From DASSKF01 sp035690725 (GTDB taxonomy: Bacteria > Actinomycetota > Actinomycetes > Actinomycetales > Dermatophilaceae): a stretch of 21,960 nt of DNA. Under the pieces are notes generated by a model that made no database searches, was not told where the DNA came from, and saw nothing but the letters and a program-made list of their open reading frames with translations. Within the stretch, counting starts at the first letter, position 1. Each line of letters starts with the position of its first letter. Position numbers and translations under genes: made by a program. Below are positions 1 through 7,233 of the stretch, piece by piece. The stretch covers positions 1-21,960 of the forward strand of contig DASSKF010000092.1 of assembly GCA_035690725.1 (NCBI GenBank). The letters are read 5' to 3'.

Positions 1-57
1 AGCGACGGTAAAAACTTTCGCAGGCTCGGGCCAGAACAGCATCGAGTGACGGCTCGT

Positions 58-70
58 TAGCCTGACCGGC
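58..70 (+). promoter_or_regulatory. -10 box giving a probable leaderless start for the TIGR03936 gene
   Basis: TAGCCT at 58-63 is followed by exactly 7 nt and the ATG at 71, which would place the transcription start on or next to the start codon. No ribosome-binding site is visible ahead of the ATG. No good -35 box is visible. The same geometry recurs at several other genes in the window. Positions 1-57 may hold the end of an upstream gene, but no recognisable protein end could be read there. Confidence 0.45.
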
Positions 71-859
71 ATGGCCAGACGCGTCCCCGAGGGCCCGGCA
101 CCGGAGCCGGCCGTGCAGAAGCTGCGGGTGCGGTACGCCCGGCGCGGCCGGCTGCGCTTCTCCTCCACCCGCGACTTCCAGCGGGCGCTCGAGCGGGCCC
201 TGCGACGAGCCGGGGTGCCGATGGCCTACTCCGCCGGGTTCCACCCCCACCCCAAGATCTCGTATGCCGGTGCCGCGCCCACCGGCGCCGCGAGCGAGGC
301 CGAGTACCTCGAGCTGTCGGTCATCGAGCGGCTGGACGTCGCTCGGCTGCGGCAGGCGCTCGACGCCGCGCTGCCCCAGGGCCTGGACGTCCTGGAGGTG
401 GTCGAGGCGGGGGCGGACTCCCTGGCCGACCGGTTGGAGGCCAGTCTCTGGCGGCTGGAGTTCACGGGTGTCGCGGAGGCCGACCTGGCCCACGCCGTCG
501 AGACCCTGCTCGCCCGGACGGAGGTGCTGGTGACCCGGATGATGAAGCGCGGGCCCCGCACGTTCGACGTGCGCGGGGCGGTGGTGGCCCTCGACGCGTC
601 CCCGGCAGACCGGCCCGGCTGTGCGATACTGCAGATGGTCGTGCGGCACACCACACCCGCCGTACGCCCCGACGACGTCCTCACCGCGCTGCGCGAAGTC
701 GTGGGTCTCGCGCCAGCGTCGCCACCCTTGGCGACCCGGCTGGCACAGGGGCCACTGGAGTCCGCAACCGCGAGGGTGGCCGACCCACTGGCTGCCGACC
801 GGGACGTCGACGGCGCCGGCCCCGGTGACGCGCCCACGCGCGAGCCGGACACGGCGTAG
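71..859 (+). CDS. TIGR03936 / DUF2344 radical-SAM-associated protein
   Basis: A 262-residue protein of the DUF2344 (TIGR03936) family. Diagnostic stretches are QKLRVRYARRGRLRFSSTRD near residues 16-35 and RAGVPMAYSAGFHPHPKISY near residues 46-65, followed by GAAPTGAASEAEYLEL. The biochemical role of the family is not established. It usually sits beside, or fused to, a radical SAM protein (TIGR03960), and in many Actinobacteria and Firmicutes it lies just before the RNase E/G gene and rplU-rpmA, as here. The radical SAM partner, if present, would lie outside the window. Context suggests a job in RNA or ribosome metabolism, but that is inference. The ATG at 71 is chosen because homology starts shortly after it and a -10 box lies 7 nt upstream. 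A small hairpin (862-876) follows the stop. Family assignment is confident; function is unknown. Confidence 0.88.
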   Translation: MARRVPEGPAPEPAVQKLRVRYARRGRLRFSSTRDFQRALERALRRAGVPMAYSAGFHPHPKISYAGAAPTGAASEAEYLELSVIERLDVARLRQALDAALPQGLDVLEVVEAGADSLADRLEASLWRLEFTGVAEADLAHAVETLLARTEVLVTRMMKRGPRTFDVRGAVVALDASPADRPGCAILQMVVRHTTPAVRPDDVLTALREVVGLAPASPPLATRLAQGPLESATARVADPLAADRDVDGAGPGDAPTREPDTA

Positions 860-980
860 CACGACGACTTCCGTCGCGCCTGCCGACGCAGGAGCGCACG
901 ACCGTGACCGCGCATCGCGCGGCGAGCGAGGGCACCGCCCGGGTGTGGCGATCGCCGGCGCGAGCAGACGGAGAAGCCAG

Positions 981-3584
981 ATGGCATCCAACGAGAACGC
1001 ATCCAACGCCAACGAGCCTGCCCAGGACAACCTGTTTTCCTCCCCTTCCGAGCCGGCGGGCGGCGGATCCACCGGTGGGGCCAGCGGCTCCGACACGGGG
1101 GACTCCGGGACCGCGGAGCAGGCCACCCAGCGTGCTGCCGCGGACGCCGGCTCCGGCGCGGCGGCGCCCGCCCGTCCCGCCCCCGGGATCGGCCTGCTGT
1201 TCCAGCCACCGGAGACCACCACGTTGCCCTCGCGCCCCCGCGCCGCCGAGGAGGACCGGTCGGACGACCGGTCCGACGAGGACGCACCCGACCGGGGGAC
1301 GGCCTCCGACGACGACGGGGACGGCCAGGACGGCGACTCGGGGAGCCGCCGCCGGGGCCGCCGCGGCGGCCGTGGCCGGCGCAGCCGCAGCCGGTCCGGC
1401 AGCGAGCACGACAGCGGTGACGACGGCGAGGGTGACTCCGGGTCGTCGGACTCCTCCGGGGACCAGCAGGACGGGAAGTCCGAGGCGTCCGAGGCAGGGG
1501 ACCGGGAGGGCGGCAAGAGCTCCCGCTCGCGCCGGAAGCGCAAGGACGGCAGCAGCAAGGACAACAGCGGCAAGGACAGCAGCAGCAAGGACTCCCCGGA
1601 GGGCACGGACGCGAAGGACGCTCCGACGGCCGGGGGCGGGGCGAGCGGCGAGGACACCGAGAGCGACGACAGCGACTCGGCCGACGACTCCGCCAAGGAG
1701 GGGTCGAGCTCGAGCAGCCGACGGCGGCGCCGGCGCCGCCGCGGCGGGTCCGGCGGCGACGACGACTCGCCGGGCACTGTCACCAAGGTCCGCGAGGGGC
1801 GCAAGAGCCGGGACGAGGTCGCGTCGGTCAAGGGCTCGACGCGCCTGGAGGCGAAGAAGCAGCGCCGCCGGGAGGGGCGCGAGGCCGGCCGCCGCCGCAC
1901 GATCATCACCGAGGCGGAGTTCCTGGCCCGGCGCGAGAGCGTCGAGCGCACGATGGTCGTGCGTCACCGCGACGACCGCACACAGATCGGAGTCCTCGAG
2001 GACGGGGTGCTCGTCGAGCACTACGTGTCCCGCGAGAGCGGCACCGCGCAGAGCATCGCCGGCAACGTCTACCTCGGTCGCGTCCAGAACGTGCTGCCCT
2101 CGATGGAGGCGGCGTTCATCGACATCGGCAAGGGTCGCAACGCGGTCCTGTACGCCGGCGAGGTCAACTGGGACGCGGCCGGCCTCGACAGCAACCAGCC
2201 CAAGCGGATCGAGCACGCGCTGAAGTCCGGTGAGAGCGTCCTGGTCCAGGCCACGAAGGACCCGATCGGCCACAAGGGGGCGCGGCTCACCTCACAGGTG
2301 TCGCTGCCCGGGCGCTACTTGGTCTACGTGCCGGGCCACGCGATGACGGGCATCTCCCGCAAGCTGCCGGACACCGAGCGGGCCCGGCTGAAGAAGATCC
2401 TGCGTGAGATCGTCCCGGACGACGCGGGGGTGATCGTCCGGACCGCCGCCGAGGGCGCCTCGGAGGAGGAGCTGCGCGCGGACGTGGATCGCCTCACCCG
2501 CACCTGGGAGGGCATCCAGAAGAAGGCGAAGTCGGCCAACGCGCCGTCGCTCCTGCACGGCGAGCCCGACCTCACCGTCCGGGTGATCCGGGACGTGTTC
2601 AACGAGGACTTCTCGTCGCTGGTCGTCTCCGGTGACTCCTCGTGGCGCGAGGTGAGCGACTACGTCGGGTCGGTGGCGCCGGACCTCGCTGAGCGGCTCA
2701 GCCACTGGACCGCAGAGGAGGACGTGTTCTCCCACCACCGCATCGACGAGCAGCTCGCCAAGGCGATGGACCGCAAGGTGTGGCTGCCCTCGGGCGGCTC
2801 CCTGGTCATTGACCGGACCGAGGCGATGACGGTCATCGACGTCAACACCGGCAAGTTCGTCGGCTCCGGGGGCAACCTGGAGGAGACGGTCACGAAGAAC
2901 AACATCGAGGCGGCGGAGGAGATCGTCCGCCAGCTCCGGCTGCGCGACATCGGCGGCATCATCGTCATCGACTTCATCGACATGGTGCTCGAGAGCAACC
3001 GCGAGCTCGTCGTCCGGCGGCTGGTCGAGTGCCTCGGGCGCGACCGGACCAAGCACCAGGTCGCCGAGGTGACGTCCCTCGGCCTGGTCCAGATGACCCG
3101 CAAGCGGGTGGGCACCGGCCTCGTCGAGGTGTTCTCGGAGACCTGCGAGCACTGCAGCGGGCGCGGCATCGTCATCCACGCCGAGCCGGTCGACAAGCAG
3201 AACGGCGACAACGGCGGCCGCTCCAAGGGACGGAAGGGCAGGTCGCGGCAGGGGTCGGGCCAGCAGAAGGGCTCCGGCTCCGGCGGCGCCTCCAGCGCCA
3301 CGCCGAGCGGGCCGACCCCGGCCCAGATCGCCGCTGCCGCGCACGCGGCCGCGGTGCAGGTCGCCACCTCCGGTGACGTCACGGAGGACACCGAGCCCGT
3401 GGCGGGCGACCGCGCCGCGGACGCGGCGTCCGCCCCGACCGGCGCCGGCGAGGGGGCCGAGCAGGCCGCATCCTCGGGGCCGGCCGCCCGCCGGCGTCGC
3501 AAGCGGGCCCGGGTCGTCGCCCCCGCCGGGGCGCCCGGCGAGGTGAGCGCCACCGTGGCCGAGGAGACGGGCTCCGAGGACTGA
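981..3584 (+). CDS. rne: Ribonuclease E/G family endoribonuclease
   Basis: An 867-residue RNase E/G, the endonuclease that starts mRNA decay and processes rRNA and tRNA precursors. Residues 1 to about 310 are disordered and low in complexity: acidic Ser/Asp/Glu runs broken by basic patches (about 122-140 and 246-260) and a KD-S repeat near 188-205. The catalytic core follows: an S1 RNA-binding fold at about 358-440, and a DNase I-like region with metal-binding D620 (IDVNTGKF) and D664 (IVIDFIDM), equivalent to E. coli D303 and D346. The Zn-link CEHC uses C722 and C725. A basic, Ala-rich tail covers about 740-867. Disordered arms on both sides of the core are usual for actinobacterial RNase E. 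The ATG at 981 is preferred over upstream in-frame codons because GGAG precedes it at 970-973 and the earlier frame overlaps the preceding gene as non-protein-like sequence. The 121-nt gap before it shows no clear promoter, so co-transcription with the preceding gene is possible. Confidence 0.95.
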   Translation: MASNENASNANEPAQDNLFSSPSEPAGGGSTGGASGSDTGDSGTAEQATQRAAADAGSGAAAPARPAPGIGLLFQPPETTTLPSRPRAAEEDRSDDRSDEDAPDRGTASDDDGDGQDGDSGSRRRGRRGGRGRRSRSRSGSEHDSGDDGEGDSGSSDSSGDQQDGKSEASEAGDREGGKSSRSRRKRKDGSSKDNSGKDSSSKDSPEGTDAKDAPTAGGGASGEDTESDDSDSADDSAKEGSSSSSRRRRRRRRGGSGGDDDSPGTVTKVREGRKSRDEVASVKGSTRLEAKKQRRREGREAGRRRTIITEAEFLARRESVERTMVVRHRDDRTQIGVLEDGVLVEHYVSRESGTAQSIAGNVYLGRVQNVLPSMEAAFIDIGKGRNAVLYAGEVNWDAAGLDSNQPKRIEHALKSGESVLVQATKDPIGHKGARLTSQVSLPGRYLVYVPGHAMTGISRKLPDTERARLKKILREIVPDDAGVIVRTAAEGASEEELRADVDRLTRTWEGIQKKAKSANAPSLLHGEPDLTVRVIRDVFNEDFSSLVVSGDSSWREVSDYVGSVAPDLAERLSHWTAEEDVFSHHRIDEQLAKAMDRKVWLPSGGSLVIDRTEAMTVIDVNTGKFVGSGGNLEETVTKNNIEAAEEIVRQLRLRDIGGIIVIDFIDMVLESNRELVVRRLVECLGRDRTKHQVAEVTSLGLVQMTRKRVGTGLVEVFSETCEHCSGRGIVIHAEPVDKQNGDNGGRSKGRKGRSRQGSGQQKGSGSGGASSATPSGPTPAQIAAAAHAAAVQVATSGDVTEDTEPVAGDRAADAASAPTGAGEGAEQAASSGPAARRRRKRARVVAPAGAPGEVSATVAEETGSED

Positions 3585-3595
3585 CCGCCGCTGGT

Positions 3596-3625
3596 TTGGT
3601 GCTGCTGGCACCGGGCCGGTAGGCT
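3596..3625 (+). promoter_or_regulatory. Sigma-70-type promoter for rplU-rpmA
   Basis: TTGGTG at 3596-3601 and TAGGCT at 3620-3625 are separated by 18 nt. This is a good actinobacterial housekeeping promoter, placed in the 176-nt gap between the RNase E stop and rplU. Transcription would begin near 3632 and leave a 5' leader of about 130 nt before the L21 start. Confidence 0.55.
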
Positions 3626-3667
3626 GGCCCCTCGGTGCGCCCACCGTGTCGCGCGCCTGCCTCCCTG

Positions 3668-3683
3668 CGGACGACCCCGTCCG
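3668..3683 (+). promoter_or_regulatory. Hairpin in the rplU leader
   Basis: CGGACG-ACCC-CGTCCG forms a perfect 6-bp stem with a 4-nt loop in the middle of the predicted rplU leader. Ribosomal protein leaders often fold into autoregulatory structures, but I cannot match this one to a described L21 leader. Its role is unproven. Confidence 0.3.
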
Positions 3684-3760
3684 GTTCACTCGGTGGCGGC
3701 GTCTGTGACCCGGTCCCGAAGTGGCCACCCCCCGAACAGACCTACGAGAGTGAGCTCAGC

Positions 3761-4069
3761 GTGTATGCGATCGTCCGTGCCGGAGGCCGGCAGGAGAAGG
3801 TGTCCGTCGGCGATGTCCTCTTCATCGACCAGGTGAAGGGCGCGGCCGGGGACAGCATCGACCTCACGCCGCTGCTGCTCGTCGACGGCTCCACGGTGAC
3901 CAGCGACGGCGACACGCTGGCCAAGGCCAGCGTGAGGGCCGAGGTGGTCGGTCCCGGCAAGGGCCCGAAGATCACCATCATGAAGTTCAAGAACAAGACC
4001 GGTTACCGCAAGCGCCAGGGGCACCGCCAGCGCCAGACCAAGGTGAAGGTCACCGAGATCAACGCCTGA
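3761..4069 (+). CDS. rplU: 50S ribosomal protein L21 (bL21)
   Basis: A 102-residue L21, a 23S rRNA-binding protein of the large subunit and of normal family length. The start YAIVRAGGRQEKVSVGD and the C-terminal segment KFKNKTGYRKRQGHRQRQT are diagnostic; the latter is the basic rRNA-binding loop. The GTG at 3761 is taken as the start because L21 proteins begin with (M)YAIVRAGG, although the Shine-Dalgarno match ahead of it is weak. The gene is followed after 53 nt by rpmA in the universal rplU-rpmA order. The Prp-type protease gene found between these two genes in Firmicutes is absent, in line with the L27 start here. Confidence 0.97.
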   Translation: MYAIVRAGGRQEKVSVGDVLFIDQVKGAAGDSIDLTPLLLVDGSTVTSDGDTLAKASVRAEVVGPGKGPKITIMKFKNKTGYRKRQGHRQRQTKVKVTEINA

Positions 4070-4122
4070 CCGGCGACCCTCGGACCCGACTCCCGCGACA
4101 CCCAGAACAGGCAGGTAGGCAG

Positions 4123-4401
4123 ATGGCACACAAGAAGGGTGCTTCCTCGTCCCGCAACGGGCGCGACTCGACCGCGCAGCGGCTCGGCGTCAAGCGCTTC
4201 GGCGGCCAGCTGGTCAACGCCGGCGAGATTCTCGTCCGTCAGCGCGGCACCAAGTTCCACCCGGGCGACGGCGTCGGCCGCGGTGGCGACGACACGCTGT
4301 TCGCGCTCAGCGCCGGTGCCGTCGAGTTCGGCACCCGGCGGGGTCGCAAGACGGTCAGCATCGTCGCTCCCGAGAGCGACGTCACCGCCCCCTCGGCCTG
4401 A
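4123..4401 (+). CDS. rpmA: 50S ribosomal protein L27 (bL27)
   Basis: A 92-residue L27, whose N-terminus reaches toward the peptidyl-transferase centre. It begins MAHKKGASSSRNGRDS and continues with the conserved stretches QRLGVKRFGGQ and GEILVRQRGTKFHPG. The protein starts directly at the mature AHKKG end, so no N-terminal extension or processing protease is needed, unlike in Firmicutes. It lies in an operon with rplU (53-nt gap) and probably runs on to obg across a 104-nt spacer that contains two hairpins. Confidence 0.97.
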   Translation: MAHKKGASSSRNGRDSTAQRLGVKRFGGQLVNAGEILVRQRGTKFHPGDGVGRGGDDTLFALSAGAVEFGTRRGRKTVSIVAPESDVTAPSA

Positions 4402-4409
4402 TTCCGGAC

Positions 4410-4465
4410 GCGAACCTCGGGAGTTCGCGACCCTCCTGGGGACTCTGACCACGCAACGTCCCCAG
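4410..4465 (+). promoter_or_regulatory. Two consecutive hairpins between rpmA and obg
   Basis: The first stem is GCGAAC (4410-4415) with GTTCGC (4423-4428) around a 7-nt loop. The second is CTGGGGAC (4436-4443) with GTCCCCAG (4458-4465) around a 14-nt loop. Both are perfect. They begin 8 nt after the rpmA stop and end about 40 nt before the obg start. A partial terminator or RNA-processing site that lowers obg expression relative to the ribosomal protein genes is a reasonable inference. No T tract follows. Confidence 0.45.
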
Positions 4466-4505
4466 CTGCGCGGGAATCTCGCGAGGTCCGCGGGGAGGAG
4501 ATGAC

Positions 4506-6014
4506 ATGGCCGCCAGCTTCGTCGACCGCGTGCTGCTGCACGTCTCGGCCGGAGACGGCGGCCACGGCTGTGCCTCCGTCCACCGCGAGAAGTTCAAGCC
4601 GCTCGGTGGCCCCGACGGCGGCAACGGTGGCCGCGGGGGCGACGTGGTGGTGCGGGTGGACCCGCAGTTCACCACCCTGCTCGACTACCACCACGGTCCG
4701 CACCGCCGGGCCACCAACGGCAAGCCCGGTGCCGGTGACGACCGCAACGGCGCCGACGGCGAGGAGCTCGTCCTGCCGGTCCCCGAGGGCACCGTGGTGA
4801 AGTCCGCGGACGGGCAGGTGCTCGCCGACCTCGTCGGGCCGGGTGCGTCCTACGTCGTCGCCCGCGGCGGCCGTGGCGGCCTGGGCAACAGGGCCCTGGC
4901 GTCGCCGCGCCGCAAGGCACCGGGCTTCGCGCTGCTCGGCGAGCCCGGGGACGCCCTCGATGTCGTGCTAGAGCTCAAGACGCTCGCCGACGTCGCGCTC
5001 ATCGGCTACCCCTCCGCCGGCAAGTCCAGCCTGGTGTCGGTGCTGAGCGCGGCACGGCCGAAGATCGCCGACTACCCCTTCACCACGCTGGTCCCCAACC
5101 TCGGCGTCGTGACCGCCGGCGACGTGCGCTTCACCATCGCCGACGTCCCCGGCCTGATCCCCGGCGCGAGCACGGGCAAGGGCCTCGGGCTGGAGTTCCT
5201 GCGCCACGTCGAGCGCTGCTCGGTGCTGGTCCACGTCATCGACTGCGCCACGCTCGAGCCGGGACGGGACCCGCTCAGCGACCTCGACGTCATCGAGCAC
5301 GAGCTCGCGCAGTACGTCGCGGACGAGTCCCTCGGCGGGGCACCGCTGTCCGACCGCACCCGGATCGTCGTGCTCAACAAGGCCGACGTGCCCGATGCCC
5401 GCGAGCTGGCCGAGCTGGTCGCCCCCGACCTGGAGGCCCGCGGCCTGGAGGTCCACGTCGTCTCCGCCGTCTCGCACGAGGGCCTGCGCGAGCTCAGCTT
5501 CGCGCTGGCTCGCCACGTGGAGGTCGCACGCTCCCAGCTCGAGGAGGCCGAGCCGGCCCGGGTCGTCCTGCGCCCCAAGGCGGTCGACGACACCGGGTTC
5601 TCGGTCGTGCGCGAGCAGACCCCCGACGGCGAGGCGTTCCGGGTGGTCGGCGAGCGACCCACCCGCTGGGTCCGGCAGACCGACTTCGCCAACGACGAGG
5701 CGGTCGGCTACCTCGCCGACCGGCTGGGCCGGCTCGGTGTCGAGGAGGAGCTGCTCAAGGCCGGGGCCGTCGCGGGCTCCACCGTCCTCATCGGTCCCGA
5801 GGACGACTCCGTCGTCTTCGACTGGGAGCCCACGATGTCCACCGGCGCCGAGCTGCTGGGGGCACGCGGCAGCGACCTCCGGCTCGACGAGCACCACCGG
5901 CCCACCCGCCGGGCGAAGCGGGCCGAGTTCCACGAGCGCAAGGACGCCCAGACCGCAGCACGCGAGGAGCTGGCGGCCGAGCGGCGCGCCGGGCACTGGA
6001 CCGACGACCGGTGA
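4506..6014 (+). CDS. obg: Obg/CgtA family GTPase
   Basis: A 502-residue Obg GTPase, which acts in large-subunit maturation and stress signalling. The glycine-rich Obg fold fills residues 1 to about 158 (FVDRVLLHVSAGDGGHGC, GGPDGGNGGRGGDV). The G domain has the P-loop GYPSAGKSS at 167-175, the G3 motif DVPG at 213-216 and the G4 motif NKAD at 291-294. The C-terminal OCT domain common in Gram-positive Obg proteins starts near residue 360 (DDTGFSVVREQ) and ends near the FDWEP motif at about 440, followed by a charged tail. The ATG at 4506 gives the family N-terminus and has a strong GGGGAGGAG site (4492-4500) before it; an ATG at 4501 is in the wrong frame. The stop overlaps the proB start. Confidence 0.97.
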   Translation: MAASFVDRVLLHVSAGDGGHGCASVHREKFKPLGGPDGGNGGRGGDVVVRVDPQFTTLLDYHHGPHRRATNGKPGAGDDRNGADGEELVLPVPEGTVVKSADGQVLADLVGPGASYVVARGGRGGLGNRALASPRRKAPGFALLGEPGDALDVVLELKTLADVALIGYPSAGKSSLVSVLSAARPKIADYPFTTLVPNLGVVTAGDVRFTIADVPGLIPGASTGKGLGLEFLRHVERCSVLVHVIDCATLEPGRDPLSDLDVIEHELAQYVADESLGGAPLSDRTRIVVLNKADVPDARELAELVAPDLEARGLEVHVVSAVSHEGLRELSFALARHVEVARSQLEEAEPARVVLRPKAVDDTGFSVVREQTPDGEAFRVVGERPTRWVRQTDFANDEAVGYLADRLGRLGVEEELLKAGAVAGSTVLIGPEDDSVVFDWEPTMSTGAELLGARGSDLRLDEHHRPTRRAKRAEFHERKDAQTAAREELAAERRAGHWTDDR

Positions 6015-7132
6015 CCTCCGGCCGTCGCAGCACGCCGCTGCCGCGAGCTCGACGGGTCGTCGTCAAGGTCGGCTCGAGCTCGCTGACCACCCCGGACGGC
6101 CGGCTGGACCGCGACCGGGTGGACTCCCTCGTGCAGGTGCTCGCCGGGCACCGCTCGGACGGGCGCGAGCTGGTGCTGGTCTCCTCGGGGGCGATCGCCG
6201 CGGGGATCGGCCCCCTCGGCCTGGCCCGCCGCCCGCGGGACCTCGCGACCCAGCAGGCCGCGGCGAGCGTCGGGCAGGGAAGCCTGCTCGCGGCATACAC
6301 CCGCGCGTTCGGCACGTGCGGGGTCCCGGTGGGACAGGTGCTGCTCACGGCCGACGACGTCACCCGCCGCTCGCACTATGCCAACGCCCGGCGGACGCTC
6401 GAGAAGCTCCTGATGCTGGGGGTTCTTCCGGTCGTCAACGAGAACGACACCGTGGCCACCCACGAGATCCGGTTCGGCGACAACGACCGGCTGGCCGCGC
6501 TCGTCGCCCACCTCGTGCGCGCGGACGCGCTGCTGCTCCTGTCGGACATCGATGCCCTGTATGACGGTCCGCCCACCCGGGCGGGCGTGCGCCGGATACC
6601 GCTCGTGCGGGGGCAGCAGGACCTCTCGGGGGTGGTCGTGCGCGGCAGCCGCTCGGGGGTCGGGACCGGCGGGATGGCCACCAAGGTGGAAGCAGCCGCC
6701 ATCGCGACCGCCGCAGGAATCCCCGCCGTGCTGACCTCCACCGAGCAGGCGCGCGCGGCGCTGTCGGGGGACGACGTCGGCACCGTGTTCGCGCCCACCG
6801 GCCGCCGGCGCCCCTCGCGGCTGCTCTGGCTCGCCCACGCCACCACGCCCCACGGCCGGCTCGTCCTGGACGGCGGCGCCGTCGCGGCGGTGCTCGGGCG
6901 GCGGGCGTCGTTGCTGCCGGCCGGGATCACCGGTGTGGAGGGAAGTTTCGCCGACGGCGACCCGGTGGACGTGTGCGACCCGGACGGGCGCCCGATCGCC
7001 CGGGGGCTGGTCAACTACACCTCCGGTGAGCTGCCCGAGCTGCTCGGGCGCAACACCCGAGAGCTGGCCCGTGCGCTCGGGCCGGCCTACGAGCGGGAGG
7101 TCATCCACCGGGACGACCTCGTGCTCCTGTGA
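6011..7132 (+). CDS. proB: Glutamate 5-kinase
   Basis: A 373-residue glutamate 5-kinase, which makes glutamyl 5-phosphate in the first step of proline synthesis. The amino-acid-kinase domain shows VVVKVGSSSLT with K19, the phosphate-binding VSSGAIAAGIG, and the substrate region NENDTVATHEIRFGDNDRLA followed by LLLLSDIDALYDGPP. A PUA domain occupies roughly residues 280-360, giving the full-length two-domain form. The GTG at 6011 overlaps the obg stop (GTGA), implying translational coupling. The usual partner proA is not next: a permease gene and a repeat element intervene. ProB is normally feedback-inhibited by proline through the kinase domain. Confidence 0.96.
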   Translation: MTSGRRSTPLPRARRVVVKVGSSSLTTPDGRLDRDRVDSLVQVLAGHRSDGRELVLVSSGAIAAGIGPLGLARRPRDLATQQAAASVGQGSLLAAYTRAFGTCGVPVGQVLLTADDVTRRSHYANARRTLEKLLMLGVLPVVNENDTVATHEIRFGDNDRLAALVAHLVRADALLLLSDIDALYDGPPTRAGVRRIPLVRGQQDLSGVVVRGSRSGVGTGGMATKVEAAAIATAAGIPAVLTSTEQARAALSGDDVGTVFAPTGRRRPSRLLWLAHATTPHGRLVLDGGAVAAVLGRRASLLPAGITGVEGSFADGDPVDVCDPDGRPIARGLVNYTSGELPELLGRNTRELARALGPAYEREVIHRDDLVLL

Positions 7133-7191
7133 CCCCGCCGACCGCCATTTCACCCGGGTCGGTCCTTGCGCGCGAGGTCGACTTGTAGAAA

Positions 7192-7203
7192 CGTCGGCCG
7201 ACG
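7192..7203. promoter_or_regulatory. 12-bp perfect palindrome ahead of the permease gene
   Basis: CGTCGGCCGACG lies in the 101-nt gap between proB and the permease gene, about 30 nt before the permease start. It could be an operator, but such short GC palindromes occur by chance in this DNA. No convincing -35/-10 pair was found in the gap. Confidence 0.2.
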
Positions 7204-7233
7204 GACGACACACTGCGGCGGACGGAGCGCGAG

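Noticed and set aside
621..980. A 120-codon N-terminal extension of RNase E
   Set aside because: It overlaps the TIGR03936 gene, has no protein-like character, and the ATG at 981 has a good ribosome-binding site.
4501..4800. ATG at 4501 opening a 99-codon frame
   Set aside because: It is out of frame with the Obg protein, and the translation shows no recognisable domain.
7166..7191. Promoter TTGCGC / TAGAAA ahead of the permease
   Set aside because: The spacing is only 14 nt and the -10 match is poor, so it was not listed as a promoter.
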